Part shown: positions 4,908 to 12,714 of the stretch, piece by piece
Layout of the letters: every line of letters begins with the position of its first letter
Numbering within the stretch: position 1 is the first letter of the stretch
DNA from: Candidatus Shapirobacteria bacterium
GTDB taxonomy: Bacteria; Patescibacteriota; Microgenomatia; UBA12405; JAHJSD01
Assembly (NCBI GenBank): GCA_027021145.1
Contig: JALUUX010000030.1
Location: forward strand, 1-13,732
Length of the DNA: 13,732 nt
Reading direction: 5' to 3'
Notes under the pieces: generated by a model
Databases searched by the model: none
Told to the model about the DNA's origin: nothing
What the model saw: the letters and a program-made list of their open reading frames with translations, nothing else
Translations under genes and position numbers: made by a program

Positions 4908-5645
4908 TTAAGCAACATTTGTCAATAAGGAAATAAGCTGGAAAGCATTTTCAACTGCGTAAGCATCAATATCATTGTTGAAGTAAGCAAATACATCTAG
5001 ACCGGAATTTAGCCAATTTTCAATCTTCAATTTCCAATTATTTAATTGCTCTTGAGAGTAATAGTAATTATAAAGAGTTTCAACGCCGTGAAAACGGAGA
5101 TAAACAAAATCAGCCGTAATTTCAAATGGCGGAGACGGCCAACGCTGAGCATCATGGAAAACCAAAGCACAATTAAAAGCTTTCAAAATTTGATAAACCT
5201 CTTGATCAAACCAGGACTGATGGCGAAACTCAAAAGCAAATCTAACCGGAGTCTTGAATTGTTCCAAAAATTTAACCAACCGAACGGCATCCTTTTTCAT
5301 CGATGGTGGTAATTGGAATAAAATCGCGGCTAGTTTCTCTCCCAAAAGAGTCACTTTCGACCAAAACCAAGACCAAATTTCCTGATCAACATTAAGTCGT
5401 TTCCAATGGGTTAACCGCTGATGAGCTTTAACAGCAAAGGAAAAACCACCTGGAGTTCGCCGCCGCCAATTAATAAAAGTCTTTTCTGCCGGCAAGCGAT
5501 AGAAGGTATTGTTTAGCTCCAAGGTTTGAAAATGTTGGCTATAGTATTCCAACCATTGGTTTGAAGGTAAATCTTCGGGATAGAACTTACCGATCCAATC
5601 CCGATAAGAAAAACCAGCGGTACCAATTAATAATTTATTTGACAC
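4908..5645 (-). CDS. DUF72 family protein (YecE-like TIM barrel)
   Basis: A 245-residue DUF72 protein. Seen: start VSNKLLIGTAGFSYRDWIG with the family's GTxGFxYxxW, then FYPEDLP, FQTLELNNTFYRLP (the E-x-N-x-T/S-FY motif), FSFAVKAHQRLTH (KA-H-TH), ILFQLPPS, FAFEFRHQSW (EFRHxSW), LVFHDA, and YLRFHGV near residue 190. The end FAYFNNDIDAYAVENA is the usual FNN-x-x-x-x-A-x-x-N-A. These cover the whole TIM barrel, so the gene is complete. The biochemical function of the family is not established; a nucleic-acid or sugar-phosphate role has been suggested but not shown. The GTG at 5645 is chosen because the conserved domain begins there; the frame stays open to 5828 but the extra residues are unrelated and would overlap the divergent A2M gene. 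Upstream TTGGTC-N18-TATAAC ends four bases before GTG. Confidence 0.88.
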   Translation of the reverse strand: MSNKLLIGTAGFSYRDWIGKFYPEDLPSNQWLEYYSQHFQTLELNNTFYRLPAEKTFINWRRRTPGGFSFAVKAHQRLTHWKRLNVDQEIWSWFWSKVTLLGEKLAAILFQLPPSMKKDAVRLVKFLEQFKTPVRFAFEFRHQSWFDQEVYQILKAFNCALVFHDAQRWPSPPFEITADFVYLRFHGVETLYNYYYSQEQLNNWKLKIENWLNSGLDVFAYFNNDIDAYAVENAFQLISLLTNVA

Positions 5646-5649
5646 TATT

Positions 5650-5679
5650 GTTATAAATATTTTAGACTTATTTGACCAA
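5650..5679 (-). promoter_or_regulatory. Promoter candidate for DUF72 in the divergent gap
   Basis: On the minus strand TTGGTC (5679-5674), an 18-base spacer and TATAAC (5655-5650) end four bases before the GTG start, predicting a leaderless message. On the plus strand TTGACC (5672-5677) overlaps the same spot and could be a -35 for the A2M gene, but no good -10 follows at the right distance. The two divergent genes would share 66 bases of control region. Confidence 0.4.
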
Positions 5680-5711
5680 AAAACAATTAAAATTGATCTA
5701 TGTCTTAATCG

Positions 5712-8700
5712 ATGCCTTCCAGAAAAAAACTTTTCGCGGGATTCATTCTCCTCATCATAATTATCCCTTCCATTCTTCTTGGTCTCAAAAAAATTTTTAA
5801 GAATCAGCCAACAAAAGATAGATCCCAAAGAATCAAACTAAGCAACGAAAGTGATCTTGAAATCAAAGCTGCCAAATCAACTCTTGCCGGCATTAGTCGT
5901 GACAGCTTTTTTATCCTCACTAGTAAGTTATCTCTCAAAGAAAGTGATCTTCGCCAAAGTTTAAAAATCATCCCTGAGATACCAGTCAAACTTAGAAAAA
6001 AATCTGAAAATGAGTGGCAAATTATCCCTCAAACAAAACTAGAAAAGGGGAAAATTTATCAATTTATTATTCGTTCACTAATCGGCCCGACTCAAGCTCA
6101 AGATCTGTCTTGGGCTTTCCAGGTTGAAACCCCGCTAAAAATCACCGGCGGCTTACCTGGCAATCAGGCAACTCTTGTCCCTCTTAACACTCCGATTGAA
6201 ATTTACTTTAACAACCCCAAATTTTATCAATGGGAAAAATATTTTGAGATCACTCCCAAAACTGAAGGGCGCTTTGAAAAACATCAAAATACTCTAGTTT
6301 TCATCCCCAAAAAATTAAAGCCTGCTCAAATCTATAGTATTAAAATCAGGAAGGGCCTACCTTTGGAGGATGGTTCCCAATCTTTGGTTGAAGATTACTC
6401 TTTCCAATTTGAAACCGGAGTCGACAACAAAGAAATAGTCAACCGCTTCCATTTTTCCCGAGTAGTTTTTGAAACTAACCCAGAATCAAAGCCAACGATT
6501 TTATTAGATAATTGGCAGCTACCAGCCAACCCCGCCAAGGCTAAAATTTACCAGTTAACTCAAGAGCAGTTTCTCCGCTGCTTAAAAGAAAAGGTAAAAA
6601 TTCCCTCTTGGAGTCGGGAAACAATTAAAAATCATCGCTGCTCTTTTTCCAACTCTAATCAGCCCCAAGGAGAATTTGAAGCGGAAATTAAAAGAGCCTC
6701 TGAGTATGAGCCATATTACCTAGAATTACCCGAGCCGCTTTCCCGCGGCTTCTGGGCGTTAGAGTTAGAAAATCCCCAAACCCATCCTTCCCAAACACTA
6801 ATCGAAGTTAGCCCACTTGCTTGGTACCTTTGGCTCGGAGATAAAGAAAGTCTTTTCTGGATTCTTGATTTAGAAAAACAAGCACCAGCCAGCGGCGCTA
6901 TGATTGAAATTGACGACCAGTCAGCGGGCCAAACTAATAATCAAGGCATTATTAAAACAACTACCCCAGAGAAAATCAGTAATCGAGAAGGGGCAATTTT
7001 AAAAATCAAATACGGGAGCAAACAGGTTTTCAGCCCCATTATTTTCGGCTTTTACTCATCTTGGAATTGGCAACAATACGGCTTTGCTTCCAAAAACAAG
7101 CTCAAAGCCGACAATTTTTGGTCCTATCTTTATCTTGATCGCCAGCTTTATTTACCTGATGATAAGGTTAATTTTTGGGGCTTAGTCAAAAGTCGTCAGG
7201 GAAAGAAAATCAAGAGTGTTAAAGCCAAGCTGGTTCAGGGCTCCTTCTCTCTCTGGTCCGACAAAATTGATCGCTCAGTTTTAGCCTTTATTGCCGAAAA
7301 AGAGATTAACCTTTCCTCAGCAAATACCTTCACTGATTCTTTTGAACTAAAGAATCTACCTCCTGATAATTATAGCCTAGCAATTTTTGTCAATGATCAA
7401 TTAGTAGTTCAGAAATGGTTTAGTATAAAGACTTTTCAAAAGCCGGCTTACAAAATTGAACTCAAGCCAGAAAAATTAGCTCTCTGGGCGGGAGAAAAAA
7501 ATACGATTAAAGTCAAGGCGCAATTTTGGGACAAGACACCAGTCGCCAAAACAAAGTTAGTTTGGAACTGCAACCAACAATCATTAAGAGGAGAAATAAC
7601 TACCAATGAATTAGGTGAAGGAGAAATTAATCTTTCCACCACATTTATTCCTCGCTATGATTATTGGCCCCAACATTGGACCATTAGAGTTCATCCTAAG
7701 CTGCCTGAAGAGGCCGAAATTGAGGGTTCAACCACCTTTTTTGTCTTCGGACCCCAAATCAAACTTTCTGGAGAAAGCAATTACCAAGATGGACAAGGCA
7801 AAATAACTATTTCCGCCAAAAAAATTAACCTCGAAGACAAGCAAGCTAATCCCTGGAGTAATGATACCCAACCAGCGGCTAATCTAAAAACCAAAATTTC
7901 TGTCTATCGTTACTGGTATCAAAGAATCGAGAAGGGAGAACGTTATAACCCAATCGAAAAAATCGTCGAAAAAATTTACTCCTACCAAAAAAAGGAAGAA
8001 AAAATCTTAGAGCAAGAAGTTGCTACTGATCAACAAGGACGGGCAGAAATTACTTTCCCCGCCGAAGAGAAAAAATCATACCGAATCGAAGTTTCTGCTC
8101 AAGATGAACAACAAAAAACCGCTAGGCTCCATCTCTATCTTTACAGTCAACCAGCACCCCAAAGTTATTCAGAATTTACCTTATCGGCAAACAAAACTGA
8201 ATTTGACCAGGGAGAAAGGGTTAAACTCAGTCTTGTTTATCAGGGAGAACCTGCTCCAGAAGGAGTCCCAAACTACTACCTAACTTTCCTCAGTCAAAAT
8301 GGGAAGATATTTGACTACAACCTTGACTCAAAAAACAACTGGGAATTTGCCTTCCAAGAGAAGTTTATTCCCAACATTAGGGTTAAGGCTGTCTGGTTTA
8401 ACGGCAAATCATTTAAAGAAACCCTTGATTATTCCCCCTTTTTTGGCAGCAACCAAACCAATCTTGTTTTTAAACATCAAACTAAAGAATTGTCAGTTAA
8501 AATCCAGCCAGAAAAGAGAGAGTACCAGCCTCGAGAAAAAGCAAAGATTTCTTTTTCAGTCACAGATAAAAACGGTCAACCCCAAAGAACGCGAATTCTA
8601 GTCAGTGTTGTTGATCAGGCTTTAACTGATTTAGAAGCCATCCAGACGCCAGAATTTATTAGCACCCTTTATCATCAGCTCGACTCAGGCAAAATCTATA

Positions 8701-10613
8701 GCTATCGCTCTCATCCCACTGCCAGAAAACTCGGCGTCGAAGCTGGCGGTGGGGGTGGGGAAGTAAGGGGTAAATTTAAAAATACCGTCATTTTCCGAGA
8801 AATTGAAACCGATCATCAGGGACGAGCCTCACTTGATTTTCAATTACCAGATAACATCACCTCCTGGCAAATCACCGCTATTGCCGTCAATAAAGATCTC
8901 GCTGGCGGTGACAGCCAAACAATCATTTCTGTCAGCAAACCAATTTTTGTTCAGATCATTAGCAATCAGGAATTTCTCGCCCAAGACCAACCAAAATTTA
9001 GGGCCATCTCTTTTGGAAAAATAATCAAACCTCAAGATCAAATCCATTACACCGTTAAGGCTCCCTCTTTAGGAATCGAACAACTAAACCTAACCCAAAC
9101 AGCTTTTCAGCCAATTGAGTTTTCTCCACAAAAGTTAATTCCTGGAGAACACCAAATTGAAGTCCACGCTCGTCTGCGAGGCCAAACCGATGCCTTGATC
9201 AAAAAAATTAAAGTACGCCAAACTAGGCTTTGCCAAGAAAGAACCGAATTTTTCCCCCTCAAAGAGGATTTCTCTCCTTCTTGGCTAAGTTCAAAGCCAG
9301 TTAAATTTACCGTTACCGATAGAAACCGAGGCTATTGGTATCCTCAACTTAAAAACATTAGTCGAGAAGGAATTTATGGCCGTAATGAGCGAGTTGACCG
9401 TTTAGCCGCCCAAATTAAAGCCAAAGGACTACTGAAAAAATTCTTTCAGGAAGAACTAGACCAGAAAAGAGAAGATCTCAGTAGATATCAAAGAAGTGAA
9501 GGCGGTTATCAGTTACTACCCTACAGTTCTAGCGACCTGATTCTTTCCGCTAAAATCGCGGCCTTAAACTTAGCCGAGACAAACAGAGAAAAACTCAAGC
9601 GCTTTTTCTGGAAACAATTTAACAAAACCGACTCAATCGAAACTGCCAGCGCTGCTTTATGGGGCCTGGCCGAACTCAAAGAGCCAGTGCTCACTATCAT
9701 CAATCAACTAGAAAAGGAGAAAAACACCCCTAAAGGAAAAATTTATTTAGCTTTAGCCGCCAGTGCTTTGGGCAGTCAAACCGTTGCCAAACGAATTTGG
9801 ACTTCGCTTCTCAACCAGTACGGACGAGAAACTCAGGCTTTTATTTATCTAGAAATCGATTCGGACAAAAACGCTTGGATAAAAAACACCAGCTTAGCAG
9901 CTGTCCTGGCTGCCAGAGTCAATAGTGACCTTTTGGAAAAAATGCTTCGCTACTTGGACAACAATCGCAGTCTAGAAAATATTTTCCCTCTTGAAAGAGT
10001 TTTAATCATCCAGTCCAAGCTAAACAATAGTCCCCCAACCACAGCTCGCTTTGAATATCAATTGGCGGAAAAACTTTATCAAGAAGAATTGGCAGACGGA
10101 AGAGCGAAAACGATCCTTGTTTCTCCTGAGGAAATTAGTCACTTTAAAATCAAGCCCCAATCCGGCAGCTTGGGCTTGGTGCTCCAAAGATGTCAACCAA
10201 TTGATTGGCAAAACTTAAAAACAGACTCTCGCTTGGCGGTAAACCTAAATCTTAGCCCCGGAAGTGAGGTCAACTTAGGAGATATCATCGAGATTAAAGC
10301 CGAAGCAAAAATAGATTCTCAAGCCCCCTCCGGCTTCTATCAAATTAAAATCCATCTTCCTTCTGGGCTAAGATTTGTCGATGTTCCTCACCACTATCAA
10401 CCAGGAACTAAACCTCTCTTTTCTTACAACTGGCCCTTACTCCAAGAAGGTAATACCCTGATCTTTTTTGCCTCCAGCAAATACCCCATTCGTTTCCTGG
10501 CTCGACCAATTAATAAAGGAAAGTTTATCTTTGAACCAACGCTAATTTATCACCAATTAGACTCTGATCTAACTAACTTCTCAACTAAACCAGCAAATGT
10601 TACCATCAGGTAA
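5712..10613 (+). CDS. Alpha-2-macroglobulin-like surface protein without thioester
   Basis: A 1633-residue A2M-family protein, normal length for the bacterial branch. Residues 6-28 are one hydrophobic helix after a basic start (MPSRKK) with no lipobox Cys, so it is anchored by an uncleaved signal, outside the cell. About 45-240 hold two Ig-like (Big_5-type) domains; about 470-500 the MG2 signature LYLDRQLYLPDDKVNFWG; about 940-970 SVTDKNGQPQRTRILVSVVD; a Gly-rich loop (AGGGGG) near 1015; the A2M core LPDNITSWQITAIAVNKDLAGG near 1045; a helical thioester-domain toroid about 1200-1430; a C-terminal beta domain. Where relatives have the thioester GCxEQ, this protein has G1223-R-N-E-R1227, so covalent trapping of proteases is not possible. 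Family members protect the cell by trapping proteases; this one may act only by shape change or as a scaffold. No Shine-Dalgarno precedes the ATG. The usual partner PBP1C is not next to it. Confidence 0.88.
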   Translation: MPSRKKLFAGFILLIIIIPSILLGLKKIFKNQPTKDRSQRIKLSNESDLEIKAAKSTLAGISRDSFFILTSKLSLKESDLRQSLKIIPEIPVKLRKKSENEWQIIPQTKLEKGKIYQFIIRSLIGPTQAQDLSWAFQVETPLKITGGLPGNQATLVPLNTPIEIYFNNPKFYQWEKYFEITPKTEGRFEKHQNTLVFIPKKLKPAQIYSIKIRKGLPLEDGSQSLVEDYSFQFETGVDNKEIVNRFHFSRVVFETNPESKPTILLDNWQLPANPAKAKIYQLTQEQFLRCLKEKVKIPSWSRETIKNHRCSFSNSNQPQGEFEAEIKRASEYEPYYLELPEPLSRGFWALELENPQTHPSQTLIEVSPLAWYLWLGDKESLFWILDLEKQAPASGAMIEIDDQSAGQTNNQGIIKTTTPEKISNREGAILKIKYGSKQVFSPIIFGFYSSWNWQQYGFASKNKLKADNFWSYLYLDRQLYLPDDKVNFWGLVKSRQGKKIKSVKAKLVQGSFSLWSDKIDRSVLAFIAEKEINLSSANTFTDSFELKNLPPDNYSLAIFVNDQLVVQKWFSIKTFQKPAYKIELKPEKLALWAGEKNTIKVKAQFWDKTPVAKTKLVWNCNQQSLRGEITTNELGEGEINLSTTFIPRYDYWPQHWTIRVHPKLPEEAEIEGSTTFFVFGPQIKLSGESNYQDGQGKITISAKKINLEDKQANPWSNDTQPAANLKTKISVYRYWYQRIEKGERYNPIEKIVEKIYSYQKKEEKILEQEVATDQQGRAEITFPAEEKKSYRIEVSAQDEQQKTARLHLYLYSQPAPQSYSEFTLSANKTEFDQGERVKLSLVYQGEPAPEGVPNYYLTFLSQNGKIFDYNLDSKNNWEFAFQEKFIPNIRVKAVWFNGKSFKETLDYSPFFGSNQTNLVFKHQTKELSVKIQPEKREYQPREKAKISFSVTDKNGQPQRTRILVSVVDQALTDLEAIQTPEFISTLYHQLDSGKIYSYRSHPTARKLGVEAGGGGGEVRGKFKNTVIFREIETDHQGRASLDFQLPDNITSWQITAIAVNKDLAGGDSQTIISVSKPIFVQIISNQEFLAQDQPKFRAISFGKIIKPQDQIHYTVKAPSLGIEQLNLTQTAFQPIEFSPQKLIPGEHQIEVHARLRGQTDALIKKIKVRQTRLCQERTEFFPLKEDFSPSWLSSKPVKFTVTDRNRGYWYPQLKNISREGIYGRNERVDRLAAQIKAKGLLKKFFQEELDQKREDLSRYQRSEGGYQLLPYSSSDLILSAKIAALNLAETNREKLKRFFWKQFNKTDSIETASAALWGLAELKEPVLTIINQLEKEKNTPKGKIYLALAASALGSQTVAKRIWTSLLNQYGRETQAFIYLEIDSDKNAWIKNTSLAAVLAARVNSDLLEKMLRYLDNNRSLENIFPLERVLIIQSKLNNSPPTTARFEYQLAEKLYQEELADGRAKTILVSPEEISHFKIKPQSGSLGLVLQRCQPIDWQNLKTDSRLAVNLNLSPGSEVNLGDIIEIKAEAKIDSQAPSGFYQIKIHLPSGLRFVDVPHHYQPGTKPLFSYNWPLLQEGNTLIFFASSKYPIRFLARPINKGKFIFEPTLIYHQLDSDLTNFSTKPANVTIR

Positions 10614-11068
10614 CGGGAAAACGAGCCTGGTTGCTCTTAATTTTGATTCCAACTATAGCTCTAATAGTATTGGGAACAAATAATTTCTTGAAACTGAAAA
10701 GGCAAAAAGGTCCTCTACCAATCCCGACTCAATTTCTATCTAGCACAAACCAGCTATCTCTTTTTCTTCAGTAGCAATAAACTACCACTGTCTGAAAGGC
10801 CGTGGTATTCCTGGCGGAAAAGTTTGTTTTTTGTTCGCTCATGACCGAAGTGTCGGCCTTTTCATGAACGACAAAAAAGCAAAAGAAATCAAGTTTAATT
10901 TAAACCCTCAAAGATTACCAAATTGATTATTTTGACTCAGAAAAAATTGTTCTCAAGACAATCGATAGCTTAAAGCTTGCCTTTACGGGCTTTGATGATA
11001 TTGTGCGACGCATCAATTTTCTGTCAACCTCAACCTATCCCCAAACTGCAAAAATCAACTATCATTAA
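10599..11068 (+). pseudogene. Decayed sortase gene downstream of the A2M-like gene
   Basis: No intact frame exists, but pieces in different frames line up as a sortase. First, AWLLLILIPTIALIVLG (from about 10635), an N-terminal membrane anchor with a Pro-rich linker (KGPLPIPTQF). Then, after a frame change, GIPGGKVCFLFAHDRSVGLF (10798-10857), matching the sortase catalytic-His region. After another change, DYQIDYFDSEKIVLKTIDSL and, at the end, FLSTSTYPQTAKINYH before TAA at 11066. The last piece resembles the sortase LxTCxPxxxxxxRY block with Cys replaced by Ser and Arg by Asn, so both catalytic residues are lost in addition to the frameshifts. The beginning overlaps the A2M stop, where ATG 10599 could have been the old start. 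A related fragment lies at 3344-3441. Assignment to sortase is by pattern only. Confidence 0.55.
10776..10880 (+). repeat. Segment repeated in inverted orientation at 3344-3441
   Basis: Beginning at AATAAACTACC and running through the sortase His region to GAACGACAAAA, this segment matches the minus strand of 3441-3344 at about 80 percent, one gap, mostly transitions. It is an old duplication, not a recent transposition; no terminal inverted repeat or target duplication was found at its ends. Confidence 0.6.
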
Positions 11069-11098
11069 ACAGGTTCTCCCTCAAAATCTTAAACCGGG

Positions 11099-11104
11099 TA
11101 AAAT
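11099..11104 (+). promoter_or_regulatory. -10 box TAAAAT of acylphosphatase
   Basis: TAAAAT is six bases before the ATG at 11111, the same spacing as TATAAT to ATG at 3499/3511. No convincing -35 is seen 16-18 bases upstream. If real, the message is leaderless, consistent with the absence of a Shine-Dalgarno. Confidence 0.35.
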
Positions 11105-11110
11105 AAACCG

Positions 11111-11422
11111 ATGACCACTCAAATACAAGAGAAACTAATCAAAGCCCATGTTTTTATTTCTGGTCGGGTCCAAGGAGTGTTCTATCGTTTTTATACCGAG
11201 AAACAGGCGAAAAGGTTGGGTGTCTCTGGCTGGGTCCGCAATCGACTTGATAGTCGAGTTGAGGCGGTGATTGTTGGTCCTGAGAAAAAAGTCAATCAAA
11301 TGCTCAGCTGGTTCTGGCAAGGTTCGCCTTTAAGCAAAGTGGAAAAGGTCAAAACTGTAACCAAGAAATCGGTTAAAAATGACCCTTTTGCCGGCCAATT
11401 CACCCGCCGCCCCACAATTTAA
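11111..11422 (+). CDS. acyP: Acylphosphatase
   Basis: A 103-residue acylphosphatase, a small cytoplasmic enzyme that hydrolyses acyl phosphates such as acetyl phosphate or 1,3-bisphosphoglycerate (EC 3.6.1.7). The first signature ISGRVQGVFYRFYTEKQA spans residues 16-33 with the phosphate-binding loop GRVQGV and catalytic R26; the second, GVSGWVRNRLDSRVEAV, spans 37-53 with catalytic N44. Most relatives have GxVQGVGFR; here the Gly-Phe is Phe-Tyr, which many bacterial members tolerate. Length is a little above the usual 90-95 because of a short N-terminal extension and a basic tail. It stands alone between a decayed sortase and a converging hypothetical gene (26-base gap), with a -10 box six bases before the ATG. 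The nearby GAPDH makes 1,3-bisphosphoglycerate, but it is on the other strand and the link is only suggestive. Confidence 0.92.
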   Translation: MTTQIQEKLIKAHVFISGRVQGVFYRFYTEKQAKRLGVSGWVRNRLDSRVEAVIVGPEKKVNQMLSWFWQGSPLSKVEKVKTVTKKSVKNDPFAGQFTRRPTI

Positions 11423-11448
11423 ACTATAACATTAGACCTAACCAGTTG

Positions 11449-12696
11449 TTAGCGGTAAAGAGGCAAAACAGCAAAGCGGTCGGGAAGAATTCTCTTCTCT
11501 TGATAGATTACTGGCAGTGATAATTCGCCAGGCTTAAAAGCTTCCCTCTGCTCCACCGCCATTTGTTGGGGATCCAGCTCAAAACTGAGCTGCTCGTGAA
11601 CAGCGAAGCCGATCTTATTATTCTTTAGTGGAAAAGATTTAAAACAACTATTCTCCACCCTAAGAAAGCTCTCTGCCGACGAAGAATAAGCTTCTCCTGA
11701 ATAAGACGTCCCTAATTCTCTTACAAATTTAAAATCAATATCAGCCAATACCTCGCCATCACTTAATTTAACAAAATAAATTTTATTCAACGAGAACAAA
11801 ATCAATAATCCCTCATCGGCACATTGAGGGCATAAAGCTGCCCCGATAATCGGAAAACTGTATCCTTTCAAAGAAATTATTCTCTTTTCTCCCCTATCAA
11901 GATCAAATAAACCTACCTGTTGCACCAACTTTCCTTGATAAAAATTAAATAATAAAATTCTATCTTCCGGGTAAACTTGGACAATTCCTTCCTCAGGATG
12001 TCGATATAGGTAGTAATTAAGACAAGGATTAGCTTTTGGTTGAAACTCCAACTTAAAAATGGGTTCTACCAACCTGTCTCTCTTAATTTGAAATAACCAA
12101 AAAGCGCCTTTATTTGTTGATAGAGTACTAGCGGCAACAATTAAGACCGCCCTCTTTTTATCTGAAAACAAAAGCTTTAAATCATTGCCGTCATTCGGCC
12201 CTTGACAGCAACTTTTAGTAAAGCTCTGAATCAAAGGAATCTCAGTTAAGCCATTTTCACTAAGGCGATAAAGAGATTGTCTTAATCCATAAGAAAGAAA
12301 ATAGAAATCATTGCCAACTTGAAAAACATTACTCTTAAGAGAATAACTATCATCAAGCCTCAGTAGCAATTGTTTTGAAAAAGTATCCATGTTATTTGAA
12401 GTTATTCTCCTAAAAGAAAACAAAAGATTATTAAAATCAATTGCTAATACTTGATCGTCGTTAAGAGGTAAAATATCTTCTTCTTTATCCACTACGGTTA
12501 TTAATTTATCCCCAAAGAACAAACCTTTCTTGCCAACGAAATGCTTTGATTGAGGGGAGTTTTTGGGCAAAGTTTCCTTATTAAAAGGCACCCATTTGTA
12601 ACAGACAAATCTTTTTCCAGTGATAGCTGTGGTTGCGGCAATCAGAATTAATAAGATGGCGCCAAAAGCAGCTATCTTTAAAATTCTTCGCTTCAT
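11449..12696 (-). CDS. Membrane-anchored, cysteine-containing hypothetical protein (415 aa)
   Basis: Function not recognised. MKRRILKIAAFGAILLILIA gives a basic start and one hydrophobic helix (about residues 5-25); no lipobox Cys directly follows, so it is a signal anchor or signal peptide and the rest lies outside the membrane. Residues 50-415 alternate short beta strands with polar turns (for example YFLSYGLRQSLYRLSENGLTE, then ILLFNFYQGKLVQQVGLFDL), as in beta-propeller or sensor-like proteins, but no clear repeated blade was found. Seven or more cysteines occur in the outer part (one at 32, a CC pair, NPC, CPQC, NSC), so disulfides are likely; the CPQC lies in IIGAALCPQCADEG. It starts 18 bases after the GAPDH stop on the same strand and is probably co-transcribed with it. 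The start has no strong Shine-Dalgarno. Confidence 0.75.
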   Translation of the reverse strand: MKRRILKIAAFGAILLILIAATTAITGKRFVCYKWVPFNKETLPKNSPQSKHFVGKKGLFFGDKLITVVDKEEDILPLNDDQVLAIDFNNLLFSFRRITSNNMDTFSKQLLLRLDDSYSLKSNVFQVGNDFYFLSYGLRQSLYRLSENGLTEIPLIQSFTKSCCQGPNDGNDLKLLFSDKKRAVLIVAASTLSTNKGAFWLFQIKRDRLVEPIFKLEFQPKANPCLNYYLYRHPEEGIVQVYPEDRILLFNFYQGKLVQQVGLFDLDRGEKRIISLKGYSFPIIGAALCPQCADEGLLILFSLNKIYFVKLSDGEVLADIDFKFVRELGTSYSGEAYSSSAESFLRVENSCFKSFPLKNNKIGFAVHEQLSFELDPQQMAVEQREAFKPGELSLPVIYQEKRILPDRFAVLPLYR

Positions 12697-12714
12697 TTTC
12701 TACAACCAAGAGAT

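Noticed and set aside
4900..4928. TTGACA on the plus strand after the Phd start
   Set aside because: No plausible -10 17 bases away and no plus-strand gene downstream.
5646..5828. N-terminal extension of DUF72 to an upstream ATG
   Set aside because: The extra residues do not resemble the family, the domain starts exactly at the GTG at 5645, and the extension would overlap the A2M gene and its control region.
8751..8761. G-rich run GGTGGGGGTGGGG in the A2M gene
   Set aside because: It encodes the glycine-rich loop commonly found at this place in A2M proteins; no need for a structural DNA role.
11438..11452. CTAAC / GTTAG stem between converging genes
   Set aside because: Only five base pairs, overlapping a stop codon, no T-run; too weak to call a terminator.
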